Source: Geodermatophilus aquaeductus
Lineage (GTDB): Bacteria; Actinomycetota; Actinomycetes; Mycobacteriales; Geodermatophilaceae
DNA length: 34,542 nt
NCBI RefSeq assembly: GCF_900182545.1
Contig: NZ_FXTJ01000021.1
Span: 1-34,542, forward strand
Direction of reading: 5' to 3'
Within the stretch, counting starts at the first letter, position 1; every line of letters begins with the position of its first letter. The translations under genes and the position numbers were made by a program. Below the pieces are notes generated by a model that saw only the letters and a list, made by a program, of their open reading frames with translations, made no database searches and was not told where the DNA came from. Shown here piece after piece: positions 1 through 6,839 of this stretch.

Positions 1-262
1 CCGCGTCGGCAGCCTCGCCCAGCGCGGGCAGGTGCTCGAGCGCTCGCCCGTTGCGCACCAGCCGCGACGCCTCCGGGCCCGAGAGCCGGCAGTGCGCCCG
101 CAGCCACGAGGCCATCGACTTCTGCCCGTCCCGCTCGGGTGCCTGCTCGAGTTCCGCCGCCCGCACGCGGCGGGCGAGGGCGGCATCGATCCGGTTGCGC
201 TGGGCGACCAGCGCGGCGACGTCATCGAGGACGTCACCGCCATCCAGGCCACCCGAACACAT
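1..262 (-). CDS. DUF222/13E12-type HNH endonuclease family protein, N-terminal part (runs off window)
   Basis: The visible part is the first ~87 residues, read leftwards from ATG at 262; the rest lies outside the window. It is nearly the same as the N-terminus of the complete gene at 30153-31316: both share GGDVLDDVAA, RVRAAEL/LVRAAEL, QAPERDGQKSM and CRLSGPEASRLVRNGRAL, roughly 80% identical by hand alignment. The family (DUF222, '13E12 repeat') normally ends in an HNH nuclease domain, which cannot be checked here. There is no Shine-Dalgarno sequence; a TAGAAT box lies 6 bases before the ATG, so the mRNA is probably leaderless. The family is multi-copy in many actinobacteria and its cellular role is not established. 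Confidence 0.85.
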   Translation of the reverse strand, partial: MCSGGLDGGDVLDDVAALVAQRNRIDAALARRVRAAELEQAPERDGQKSMASWLRAHCRLSGPEASRLVRNGRALEHLPALGEAADA

Positions 263-327
263 GTACGAATTCTACCGCTGAGCCAGCCCTCCCGCGACCT
301 GTATCCGCAGCTCAGGGGCCTGTCCAC
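263..327 (-). promoter_or_regulatory. Conserved leaderless promoter of the left DUF222 copy
   Basis: Reading leftwards, TAGAAT (269-274) is followed by six bases (TCGTAC) and then the ATG. The 65 bases before the start align without length change to 30088-30152 in front of the other copy: both begin GTGGACAGGC, contain GGATACA and TCGCGGGA, and end with a TAGRAT box plus TCGTAC. No -35 hexamer matches consensus at the usual distance. Conservation of the whole segment suggests it was duplicated with the gene or is kept for regulation. Confidence 0.6.
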
Positions 328-393
328 CGATCAAGGGTCGGCTCTTGACACACCCCGCCGATGAGTCCGCGGCGCGGACGCGGTCACCCCTGC

Positions 394-969
394 ATGACCC
401 TCGTCATCGGCGACATCACCGTCTCCCTCGACGGCTTCGTGAGCGGTACCGGCGACGGCGTCGAGGCCCTCCACGCCTGGGCGATCCGCAGCGACGACCC
501 CGTCGACCGGGGCGTCCTCGAGCGGCACGCCGCGGCCTCCGGCGCCGTGGTGATGGGCCGGCGCACCTTCGACGACGTCGACGCGGGATGGAGCGACGGC
601 ATGGGCTACGGCGCGGCCGTCGACGCCCGCCCGCCCTTCTTCGTCGTCACCAGCAGCCCGCCGGCGGGCCACCGCCTCGCCGCCACCCACGACTTCACCT
701 TCGTCACCGACGGCGCGGCCGCCGCGGTGGAGCTCGCGAGGCGGGCCGCCGGCGACCGCGACGTCTTCGTCATGGGCGGCGGCGCGCTGGTCGGCTCGTG
801 CCTGCGCGACGGGCTGCTCGACGAGCTGCGCCTGCACCTGGCGGGCGAGGTCCTCGGCGCCGGCACGCCGCTGTTCGCCGGCGTCGGCGCGCACCGGCTC
901 ACGCGGACCGCCGTCGAGGCCTCCCCCGTGTGCACCCACCTGACCTACCGCGTGGAGCGGTCCGGCTGA
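394..969 (+). CDS. Dihydrofolate reductase family protein (RibD C-terminal-like reductase)
   Basis: A 191-residue protein with the fold signature of the DHFR/RibD-C superfamily: start LVIGDITVSLDGFVSG, then VVMGRRTFDD near residue 55-65 and DVFVMGGGALV near 125-135, the NADPH-binding glycine run. Members are NAD(P)H-dependent reductases, many of unknown substrate; this is closer to the YyaP/YwjB-like group than to true folate-pathway DHFR. I chose ATG at 394 because the family begins here; the in-frame ATG at 361 adds 11 unconserved residues. There is no clear Shine-Dalgarno sequence. A TTGACA hexamer lies at 345-350 but has no good -10 partner. It stands alone, divergent from the DUF222 gene on its left. 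Confidence 0.8.
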   Translation: MTLVIGDITVSLDGFVSGTGDGVEALHAWAIRSDDPVDRGVLERHAAASGAVVMGRRTFDDVDAGWSDGMGYGAAVDARPPFFVVTSSPPAGHRLAATHDFTFVTDGAAAAVELARRAAGDRDVFVMGGGALVGSCLRDGLLDELRLHLAGEVLGAGTPLFAGVGAHRLTRTAVEASPVCTHLTYRVERSG

Positions 970-971
970 GG

Positions 972-1460
972 TCAGCGCACCTCACCGAGCCGCCCCGTGG
1001 CGACGTCGAAGACGAAGCCGCGCACGCTGTCCTTCACCGGGACGAACGGGCTGTCGAGGATCTTCCGGATCTGCACCCGCACGTCCTCCTCGAGGTCGGA
1101 GAACGCCTCGGCCGACCAGTGCGGGCGCACCCCGGTGTCCTGCTCGATCGAGTCGTGGAAGTCCTCGGTCGTGAAGGTCAGCATCCCGCAGTCGGTGTGG
1201 TGCACGAGGACGATCTCCCTCGTGCCCAGCAGCCGCTGGCTGATGGCCAGCGAGCGGATCTCGTCGTCGGTCACCACCCCGCCGGCGTTGCGGATGACGT
1301 GCGCGTCACCCTGGGCCAGGCCGAGCGCGCGGAAGACGTCCAGCCGGGCGTCCATGCAGGCCACGACCGCGACGTGGCGGGCCGGCGGCAGCGGGAGCGG
1401 GCCGGGGTAGGACGCGGCGTAGCGCTCGTTGGCGGCGAGCAGTTCGTCGGTGACGGACAC
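972..1460 (-). CDS. canA: Beta-class carbonic anhydrase (CanA type)
   Basis: Interconverts CO2 and bicarbonate with a zinc ion in the cytosol. The protein is 162 residues and carries the beta-class zinc ligands and catalytic dyad: C35, D37 and R39 in ACMDARLD, then H88 and C91 in HHTDCGM. Stretches such as HVIRNAGG, RSLAISQRLLGTREI and LRGFVFDVATG-like RGFVFDVATG match the mycobacterial Rv1284 type, which has the same length. The start is GTG at 1460, with AGGAGA six bases upstream. The stop lies two bases from the stop of the convergent reductase gene. The sulfotransferase gene is just upstream on the same strand (gap 23 bases), so the two may be co-transcribed. Confidence 0.95.
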   Translation of the reverse strand: MSVTDELLAANERYAASYPGPLPLPPARHVAVVACMDARLDVFRALGLAQGDAHVIRNAGGVVTDDEIRSLAISQRLLGTREIVLVHHTDCGMLTFTTEDFHDSIEQDTGVRPHWSAEAFSDLEEDVRVQIRKILDSPFVPVKDSVRGFVFDVATGRLGEVR

Positions 1461-1483
1461 GGGGGTCTCCTGTCGTGGGGCCG

Positions 1484-2461
1484 TCAGGCCTGGGCGGGAC
1501 GGCGTGAGCGGAAGTCGCCGCGGCCGGTGTCGCGGCGCCAGTCGTCGAAGGACTCGCCGGTGAGCTCCTCGAGCAGCGCGATGTCGGGCAGGAGCGGCGC
1601 GAGCACCGCACGCCGCACCTCCACCGGCATGGCCGGTCGTGGGGCACGACCGGCGTGCAGGGCCGCGAGCAGCGGCCGGGACACCTGCCGCCACACCTGC
1701 GGCGGCACGTGCGAACCGAGCGCCGCGCCTGCGCGGGCCACCCGTGACAGCGCCCGGTACCGCGCCGTGTCGGCGACGTACGGCTTGACGTTCTCCGGCG
1801 CCACCGTGTGCGCGACCCCGGGCTCGACGCCGAGGAAGTCACTGACCCGGTCGAGCGTCTCGCGGGGGGTGTCGACCAGCTGCCGGTAGCGCAGCAGCAG
1901 CACCTGCGACCGCGGCAGCACCGCGTACAGGTCGCGCAGTTGCTCGCCGTAGCGGCCGAGCCCGCGGTAGTGCCAGAACGGCGCCCACCCGTCGGCGACC
2001 CGCCGCTCCTCGAGCTCGACGGCGGTCGCGAAGTCCGCCTCGGGCTCCAGGCCGTCGGCGCGCAGGTGCACCCAGTTCGACCACGCGCGGTCCACCGGGT
2101 CCCGCACGATCGCGATGACCCGGATCTCGGGGACGTCGTCGGCCAGCCGACGTTGCGCGGCGCGGTCGTGCAGGTAGAACGGCGTGCTCTCCCCGCGGAC
2201 GGTCCCGGGCGGGGCGCCGTCGAACAGCCGCAGGTACTCCTCGCGGCGCCAGATCCACTCCTGCGCGCTGTGCGCGTCCCCGGGACCGCGCTGGCCGCTG
2301 CGCGGCGGCGGGCGGCCGTCGGTCAGGTAGTACTTCGGCTCCTTGACCGGCGACAGGTACAGCCCCGGGTGCGTGGCGAGCGCCGCGTGCAGCGCCGTCG
2401 TCCCGGCCTTGGGTGCTCCTGCGACGACGAACTGCGGCAGCCGGTCGGCGTCGGTGCTCAT
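1484..2461 (-). CDS. PAPS-dependent sulfotransferase
   Basis: Transfers a sulfuryl group from PAPS to an unknown acceptor, probably a carbohydrate or lipid. The 325-residue protein has the 5'-phosphosulfate-binding loop GAPKAGTT (residues 15-22) and the 3'-phosphate-binding segment IVRDPVDRAWSNW (118-130, with R120 and S128), both typical of the Sulfotransfer_1/heparan-sulfate type. KEPKYY (40-45) and ESTPFYL (91-97) are also family blocks. ATG at 2461 is preceded by GGGAGGGG. It is divergent from the glycosidase-like gene at 2539 and immediately upstream of canA. The acceptor cannot be deduced; nearby glycan-related genes (glycosidase-like gene, glycosyltransferases 6 kb away) make a cell-surface glycan plausible. 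Confidence 0.9.
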   Translation of the reverse strand: MSTDADRLPQFVVAGAPKAGTTALHAALATHPGLYLSPVKEPKYYLTDGRPPPRSGQRGPGDAHSAQEWIWRREEYLRLFDGAPPGTVRGESTPFYLHDRAAQRRLADDVPEIRVIAIVRDPVDRAWSNWVHLRADGLEPEADFATAVELEERRVADGWAPFWHYRGLGRYGEQLRDLYAVLPRSQVLLLRYRQLVDTPRETLDRVSDFLGVEPGVAHTVAPENVKPYVADTARYRALSRVARAGAALGSHVPPQVWRQVSRPLLAALHAGRAPRPAMPVEVRRAVLAPLLPDIALLEELTGESFDDWRRDTGRGDFRSRRPAQA

Positions 2462-2538
2462 CGGTCCCCTCCCTGCCCCGCACGGGCCGCGGTGTACACA
2501 CGGGGAGCCCTGTCCCCTCCTCCGAACGGAGCCGCCGC

Positions 2539-3450
2539 GTGACCGCGTCCGCGCCCCGCCCCCCGGCGCCCGACCGCTTCTGGTCCGACGCGACGGTCGT
2601 CGTCGAGCCGGAGGACCCGCGCCCGGGCTCGTGGGCCGGCGGCCCGTCGGCGCAGCTCGTCGACGGCACGTGGTGGCTGGCCTACCGGCTGCGCCGCCCG
2701 GTCGGCGAGGGCCGCGGCTTCGGCAACGTGGTGGCCCGCTCCGGCGACGGCGTGCGCTTCGAGCCGGTGGTCGCGCTCGGCAAGGACCGCTTCGGCGCCG
2801 AGTCGCTGGAGCGCCCGGCCCTGGTGCACACGCCGGAGGGGCGCTGGCGGCTCTACGTCAGCTGCGCGACGCCGGGCACCAAGCACTGGCGGGTCGACCT
2901 GCTCGAGGCCGCCACCGTCGAGGACCTCGCCACCGCCGAGCCGCGCACGGTCCTCCCCGGCAGCGCCACCACCGCGCCGAAGGACCCGGTGGTCCGCTGG
3001 GACGGCGGGCAGTGGCACCTGTGGGCCTCGGTCCACCCGCTCGACGACCCCGCCGCCACCGACCGCATGACCACCGAGCACGCCACCAGCCCCGACGGCG
3101 TCGCCTGGACCTGGCGCGGCACCGCGCTGGCCGGCAGCCCGGGCGGCTGGGACGCGCGCGGCGTGCGGTTCAGCGCGGTCGTCCTCGACGGCGCGCGCAG
3201 CTGGGCGCTCTACGACGGCCGGGCCACCGCGGAGGAGAACTGGGAGGAGCGCACCGGGCTCGCCGAACCCGACGGCGCGGGAGGCTTCCGCGCCGCCGCG
3301 GACGGCCCGCACCTGCAGAGCCCGCACGCGCCGCACGGGCTGCGTTACGCCGACGTCGTCGCGCTGCCCGGCGGCGGTGCGCGCTGGTACTACGAGGCCA
3401 CCCGCGCCGACGGCGCGCACGAGCTGCGCACCGTGGTCCTCCCCGCCTGA
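2539..3450 (+). CDS. Glycosidase-like beta-propeller protein (GH43-like)
   Basis: A 303-residue protein without signal peptide. It has regularly spaced propeller-blade signatures: GGPSAQLVDGTWWLAYR, LERPALVHTPEGRWRLYVS, PKDPVVRWDGGQWHLW, ATSPDGVAWTW and VVALPGGGARWYYEA. These are typical of five-bladed propeller glycosidases and phosphorylases (GH43, GH130 and relatives). I cannot assign substrate or confirm the three acidic catalytic residues. GTG at 2539 follows GGAG at a good distance; the longer in-frame extension to 2413 would overlap the divergent sulfotransferase gene and is unlikely. The 77-base divergent spacer contains the palindrome GTGTACAC (2492-2499). The product might act on intracellular oligosaccharides; this is inference. 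Confidence 0.6.
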   Translation: MTASAPRPPAPDRFWSDATVVVEPEDPRPGSWAGGPSAQLVDGTWWLAYRLRRPVGEGRGFGNVVARSGDGVRFEPVVALGKDRFGAESLERPALVHTPEGRWRLYVSCATPGTKHWRVDLLEAATVEDLATAEPRTVLPGSATTAPKDPVVRWDGGQWHLWASVHPLDDPAATDRMTTEHATSPDGVAWTWRGTALAGSPGGWDARGVRFSAVVLDGARSWALYDGRATAEENWEERTGLAEPDGAGGFRAAADGPHLQSPHAPHGLRYADVVALPGGGARWYYEATRADGAHELRTVVLPA

Positions 3451-3452
3451 GC

Positions 3453-4811
3453 TCACCGGCCGGCGGGCCCGCAGCCGGCGGCCCGGGCGGAAGCGGCGGC
3501 ACCGGGCCGCGGGTCGGCGGCCGGCTGCCAGCGCCCGGCGACGACCTCGTAGGCCACCCGCGGCCCCTCCCGCAGGTAGGCGGCGACGCCGGCCACGAGC
3601 CGGTCGACGTCGGCCAGCGTGGTGGCCACCCCGACACTGGCGCGCACCGCACCGCCGGGCACGCCGAGGCGGGCCAGCAGCGGGTGGGCGCAGAACCGGC
3701 CGTCGCGCACGCCGATCCCGTGCTCGGCGGACAGGACGGCGGCCAGGTGTCCCGGGTCGGCGCCGTCGACGGTGAACGACACGACGCCGGTGGGGCCGGC
3801 CGAGTCCGCCCAGATCCGCAGCAGGCGCACGCCCGGCAGCGCCGACAGGCCCTCGACCAGCCGCGCCCGCAGCGCCCGCTCGTGCGCCTCGAGCGCCCCG
3901 TCGGGCAGCGCGGCGAGCGCCTCGCACGCCGCGGCGAGCGCGACCGCGCCCAGCACGTTGGGCGTGCCGCCCTCGTGCCGGTGCGGCGCCGCGGCCCAGC
4001 GGGTCTCCGCCACGCTCACCTCGGTGACCGCGCCACCGCCGGGCAGGTACGCCGGGCCCTCGTCGAGCCAGTCGCGGCGGCCCACGAGCGCGCCGCTGCC
4101 GAAGGGCGCGTAGAGCTTGTGGCCGGAGAACGCGACCCAGTCCGCGCCGCTCGCGGCCAGGGAGAACGCGCGGTGCGGCACGAGCTGGGCGCCGTCGACG
4201 ACGACCCGCGCCCCGGCCGCGTGCGCCAGCAGGACGACCTCGTCGAGCGGCAGCGCCTCGCCGGTGACGTTGGAGGCACCGGTGACGGCGACCAGCGCCG
4301 GCCGGCTGCGCACCAGCTCGGCGCCGAGCGCGCGCAGCGTGGCGGCGACGGTGGCCTCGGTGGGCAGCACGGTGACCGGGCCGCGGCGCTGCCAGGGCAG
4401 CAGGTCGGCGTGGTGCTCGCAGTCGAGGACGACGACCCGCTCCCCCGCCGGCACGCAGCCGGCCAGCAGGGCGAGGGCGTCGGTGGTGTTGCGGGTGAAC
4501 ACGGCGACGTCGCCGTCGCGGGCTCCGACGAAGGCGGCGACGGTGTCCCGGGCGGCCTCGTAGGCGGCCGTCGTCCGCTGGGAGCGCCAGCCGGCGCCGC
4601 GGTGCACGCTGGCGTAGCCGGGCAGGGCGGCGGTCACCGCCTCCGCCACGGCGGCCAGCGCCGGGGCGGAGGCGGCGACGTCGAGGTCGGCGTAGGGCGC
4701 CGAGCCGGCGGGCAGCAACGGCACGTGCTCGCCCCCGCCGACGACGGGCAGCAGCGGGTGCCGGCCCGGGACGGTCGCGGACAGGACGGGGCGGGACAGG
4801 ACGGCGGTCAC
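3453..4811 (-). CDS. Aminotransferase class V, cysteine desulfurase-like (SufS/CsdA type), SAM-IV-regulated
   Basis: A PLP enzyme of 452 residues. The PLP lysine is K232 in FSGHKLYAPFG, the ring-stacking aspartate D206 is in VVVDGAQLVPH, and a histidine pair is at 133-134. C374 in RFCAHPL sits where SufS-type desulfurases hold their active-site cysteine, so sulfur transfer from cysteine is plausible. The family also contains selenocysteine lyases and epimerases. GTG at 4811 has GAGGAGCG eight bases upstream; the longer reading frame to 4901 is the riboswitch translated and is not real. The untranslated leader carries a SAM-IV aptamer, so expression should fall when SAM is high. That places the enzyme in methionine/cysteine/SAM metabolism rather than in Fe-S assembly (no suf genes nearby). 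Confidence 0.85.
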   Translation of the reverse strand: MTAVLSRPVLSATVPGRHPLLPVVGGGEHVPLLPAGSAPYADLDVAASAPALAAVAEAVTAALPGYASVHRGAGWRSQRTTAAYEAARDTVAAFVGARDGDVAVFTRNTTDALALLAGCVPAGERVVVLDCEHHADLLPWQRRGPVTVLPTEATVAATLRALGAELVRSRPALVAVTGASNVTGEALPLDEVVLLAHAAGARVVVDGAQLVPHRAFSLAASGADWVAFSGHKLYAPFGSGALVGRRDWLDEGPAYLPGGGAVTEVSVAETRWAAAPHRHEGGTPNVLGAVALAAACEALAALPDGALEAHERALRARLVEGLSALPGVRLLRIWADSAGPTGVVSFTVDGADPGHLAAVLSAEHGIGVRDGRFCAHPLLARLGVPGGAVRASVGVATTLADVDRLVAGVAAYLREGPRVAYEVVAGRWQPAADPRPGAAASARAAGCGPAGR

Positions 4812-4879
4812 CGGGGTCGCTCCTCGGTCGGGGACCCACGGCGGGCGGGTCCGCGTTTGCGCACCGCCGGGCGGCGGAC

Positions 4880-4962
4880 GCCTGGTCGTCACCCGGGGCA
4901 CCCGCTCGCGGAGGAGGGTTGCCGGCCAGCGAGCCGGGGCTTCGCGCTGGCACTCGTGACCG
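4880..4962 (-). promoter_or_regulatory. SAM-IV riboswitch aptamer
   Basis: Read on the minus strand from ~4961 to ~4881, the sequence follows the actinobacterial SAM-IV consensus: GGTCACGAGTGCCAGCG, GAAGCCCCGGCTCGCTGGC, CGGCAACCCTCC, then GGGTGCCCCGGGTGACGACC. Stems seen by eye: P1 GGTC with GACC at the ends, P2 GCCAGC with GCTGGC, and the conserved GCCGGCAACC core as in SAM-I/SAM-IV. It ends 69 bases before the GTG of the cysteine desulfurase-like gene. The decision mechanism (termination or ribosome access) is not evident; no poly-U terminator follows. Confidence 0.85.
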
Positions 4963-4968
4963 GGAGCG

Positions 4969-4998
4969 AGCCTGGCACGGCCCCCGGCAACCCGTCAA
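4969..4998 (-). promoter_or_regulatory. Probable promoter of the SAM-IV transcript
   Basis: On the minus strand TTGACG (4993-4998) and CAGGCT (4969-4974) are separated by 18 bases. The expected transcription start, about seven bases past the -10 box, falls at ~4961-4962, exactly where the conserved SAM-IV sequence begins. This fit is the main support. Confidence 0.55.
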
Positions 4999-5025
4999 AC
5001 CCGATCGGGATGGTAGGGATTGGTC

Positions 5026-5526
5026 ATGGGCACCCTGGCCGTCGTCGGCAACCCCAAGCCGCGCTCCCGCACGCGGGCCGCCGCCGAGCACGTCGTCGAG
5101 CGGCTCACCGGCGCGCCGCCGGACCGGGTCATCGACGTCGTCGACCTCGGGGCGGGCCTGCTCGGCTGGGGCGACCCGGCCGTCGCCGAGGCGGTCGAGG
5201 CGCTCAAGGCCGCGGAGGTCGCCGTCGTCGCGAGCCCGACCTACAAGGCCACCTACACCGGGCTGCTCAAGCTCTTCCTCGACCAGGTCGGCACCGGCGA
5301 CCTCGCCGGCGTCGTGGCCGTGCCCCTCATGCTCGGCGGCGGTCCCACCCACGCCCTGGCCCCGGACCTGCTGCTCAAGCCCCTGCTCGTCGAGCTCGGC
5401 GCCACCACGCCCACCCGCGGCCTCTACCTCATCGACCGGACCTGGGACGACCCGGCGCCGCTGGACGCCTGGCTCGCCGCCGCCGGCCCGCAGGTGGCCG
5501 CCGCCCGCACCGCACGGCGGCCCTGA
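5026..5526 (+). CDS. ssuE: NADPH-dependent FMN reductase (SsuE type)
   Basis: Supplies reduced FMN to the sulfonate monooxygenase encoded next to it. The 166-residue flavodoxin-fold protein starts GTLAVVGNPKPRSRT (phosphate-binding loop) and carries ASPTYKATYTGLLKLFLD (residues ~67-85), very close to the SPVYKAxYSGxLK block of SsuE, and the glycine-rich LMLGGGPTHALAPDLLLKP. ATG at 5026 has TAGGGA six bases upstream; the upstream in-frame TTG at 5020 is unlikely. The stop is two bases before the GTG of ssuD, so the pair is translationally linked. It is divergent from the SAM-IV-controlled gene; a promoter for this side was not clear in 4963-5025. Confidence 0.88.
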   Translation: MGTLAVVGNPKPRSRTRAAAEHVVERLTGAPPDRVIDVVDLGAGLLGWGDPAVAEAVEALKAAEVAVVASPTYKATYTGLLKLFLDQVGTGDLAGVVAVPLMLGGGPTHALAPDLLLKPLLVELGATTPTRGLYLIDRTWDDPAPLDAWLAAAGPQVAAARTARRP

Positions 5527-5528
5527 CG

Positions 5529-6638
5529 GTGGCCGCGCCCGTGGAGTTCGACTGGTTCCTCCCCACCCGCGGCGACGGCGCCGACGTCGGCCCGGCGACC
5601 ACCGACCGCGGCCACAACGCCGCGGCCCTGCGCCGCCGTCCGACGCTGGAGTACCTCGGCGCCGTCGCGCAGGCCGAGCAGGCCGGTTTCGCCGCCGTGC
5701 TCACCCCCACCGGCTCCGGCTGCGAGGACGCCTGGGTGGTCTGCGCCGCGCTGGTGCCCCTCACCTCCCGGCTGCACTTCCTCGTCGCCTTCCGGCCCGG
5801 CTTCGTGCTCCCCACCCTGGCCGCCCAGCAGGCCGCGTCGTTCCAGCGGCTGTCGGGCGGGCGGCTGCGGCTCAACATCGTCACCGGCGGCGACCCGGTG
5901 GAGCAGCGGGCCTACGGCGACTTCCTCGACCACGACGAGCGCTACGCCCGCACCGGGGAGTTCCTCGAGGTGCTCACCCGCAGCCTCGCCGGCGAGCGGT
6001 TCGACGTCGACGGCGTGCACGTACGGGCCGAGAACGCCGGCCTGACCCGGCCGCCCGACGTCGTCCCGCCGGTGTACCTGGGTGGCGCGTCGCCGGCCGC
6101 CGAGGAGGTCACCGCCCGCTGGGTCGACCGCTACCTGACCTGGGGCGAGCCGCCCGCGATGGTGGCGCCCCGCCTGGACCGGGTGCGGGAGAAGGCCGCC
6201 GCCCACGGGCGCACGGTCCGCTTCGGCATGCGGCTGCACGTGGTCACGCGCGACACCCCCGAGGAGGCCTGGGCGCACGCCGACCGGATGCTGGCCGGGA
6301 TACCGGCGTCGGCGATCGCCGCGACGCAGGAGAGGTTCGCGCGGATGGACTCCGTCGGGCAGGCGCGGATGGCCTCCCTGCACGGCGGCACGGCGACCGC
6401 GGGAGCGCGGTCGCTGGAGGTGGCACCCAACCTGTGGGCCGGCATCGGCCTGGTCCGCGAGGGCGCCGGGACGGCGCTGGTGGGCAGCCACGAGCAGGTG
6501 GCCGAGCGGCTGGCGGAGTACGCGGCGCTGGGCATCGAGGAGTTCGTGCTGTCGGGCTATCCGCACCTGGAGGAGGCGTGGCGGGTGGGCGAGGAGGTCC
6601 TGCCGCTGCTCGGCGCGACACGCCAAACCGCACCATGA
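5529..6638 (+). CDS. ssuD: FMNH2-dependent alkanesulfonate monooxygenase (SsuD type)
   Basis: Cleaves alkanesulfonates to aldehyde and sulfite using reduced flavin, releasing sulfur for assimilation. It has 369 residues and follows SsuD throughout: FDWFLPTRGDG (residues 7-17), PTGSGCEDAWVV with C65, FLVAFRPG, RLNIVTGGDP, DRYLTWGEPPAMV, RFGMRLHVVTRDT (the Arg/His pair), DSVGQARMASLHGG, NLWAGIGLVREGAGTALVG (lid-loop arginine) and FVLSGYPHLEEAWRVGE. GTG at 5529 lies two bases after the ssuE stop; GTG at 5541 is a possible alternative. No ssuABC transporter genes are present in the window. The 3' end overlaps the ATG of a longer reading frame for the leader peptide (ATGA at 6635-6638). Confidence 0.95.
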   Translation: MAAPVEFDWFLPTRGDGADVGPATTDRGHNAAALRRRPTLEYLGAVAQAEQAGFAAVLTPTGSGCEDAWVVCAALVPLTSRLHFLVAFRPGFVLPTLAAQQAASFQRLSGGRLRLNIVTGGDPVEQRAYGDFLDHDERYARTGEFLEVLTRSLAGERFDVDGVHVRAENAGLTRPPDVVPPVYLGGASPAAEEVTARWVDRYLTWGEPPAMVAPRLDRVREKAAAHGRTVRFGMRLHVVTRDTPEEAWAHADRMLAGIPASAIAATQERFARMDSVGQARMASLHGGTATAGARSLEVAPNLWAGIGLVREGAGTALVGSHEQVAERLAEYAALGIEEFVLSGYPHLEEAWRVGEEVLPLLGATRQTAP

Positions 6639-6646
6639 CGATCGAC

Positions 6647-6676
6647 TTGACACGGGTTACCGCGCCGCGGTCACAT
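6647..6676 (+). promoter_or_regulatory. Probable promoter of the leader peptide/cysteine dioxygenase operon
   Basis: A perfect TTGACA (6647-6652) is followed by an 18-base spacer and TCACAT (6671-6676). The sixth base after the -10 box is 6682, and a GTG codon starts at 6683, so transcription would begin at or next to the start codon of the leader peptide. Confidence 0.55.
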
Positions 6677-6682
6677 GGCCCC

Positions 6683-6763
6683 GTGGCCCCCGCCCTGACG
6701 CTCACCCGCCGGTCCGCCGTGGACCTGCTGCGGGTCGCCAGCGCGCTGTGTCCGGCCGCCTGA
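6683..6763 (+). CDS. Cysteine-containing leader peptide (attenuator-type uORF)
   Basis: A 26-residue peptide that starts at GTG 6683 and ends with RRSAVDLLRVASALCPAA. The R-x-VDLxRVASxLC ending matches short actinobacterial reading frames annotated as putative leader peptides ahead of sulfur-metabolism genes. That family match is from memory and is not searched. The gene is 76 bases before cysteine dioxygenase. Its GTG coincides with the expected transcription start of the TTGACA/TCACAT promoter, so it is probably translated leaderless; an in-frame ATG at 6635 inside the ssuD stop is the alternative start (42 residues). The single cysteine codon is TGT, four codons before the stop. A ribosome slowed there by low charged tRNA-Cys could control the downstream genes; this is inference. 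Confidence 0.65.
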   Translation: MAPALTLTRRSAVDLLRVASALCPAA

Positions 6764-6839
6764 CCGCCCGGACCCCCACCCCTCCGCGCCGCCCCAACAC
6801 GGGCTCCCGCGCGCCCGCACCCCGGAGAACCCCCCACTC
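6764..6839 (+). promoter_or_regulatory. C-rich, hairpin-poor spacer between leader peptide and cysteine dioxygenase
   Basis: The 76 bases after the leader stop are rich in C and poor in T (runs such as GACCCCCACCCCTCC and GAGAACCCCCCACTC) and show no strong hairpin. They end with GGAGAA as ribosome-binding site for the ATG at 6840. Such C-over-G composition is typical of Rho loading sites, so Rho-dependent attenuation governed by leader translation is possible. This is an inference from composition only. Confidence 0.35.

Noticed and set aside
345..350. TTGACA as a full promoter for the DHFR-family gene
   Set aside because: No acceptable -10 box lies 16-19 bases downstream.
361..393. Longer N-terminus for the DHFR-family protein from ATG 361
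   Set aside because: The extra residues are not family-like and no ribosome-binding site precedes it.
4812..4901. Longer N-terminus for the class V aminotransferase
   Set aside because: This stretch is part of the untranslated SAM-IV leader; the GTG at 4811 has a good ribosome-binding site.
4963..5025. Second riboswitch on the plus strand suggested by CCGGCAACCC before ssuE
   Set aside because: No P1 or pseudoknot partner was found around it; the same DNA is the promoter of the minus-strand SAM-IV transcript.
2343..6638. Single 1431-codon open frame on the plus strand
   Set aside because: Only the 3' third (5529-6638) is a gene, ssuD. The rest runs over well-supported genes in other frames and is low-complexity Arg/Gly/Ala sequence from GC-rich antisense DNA.
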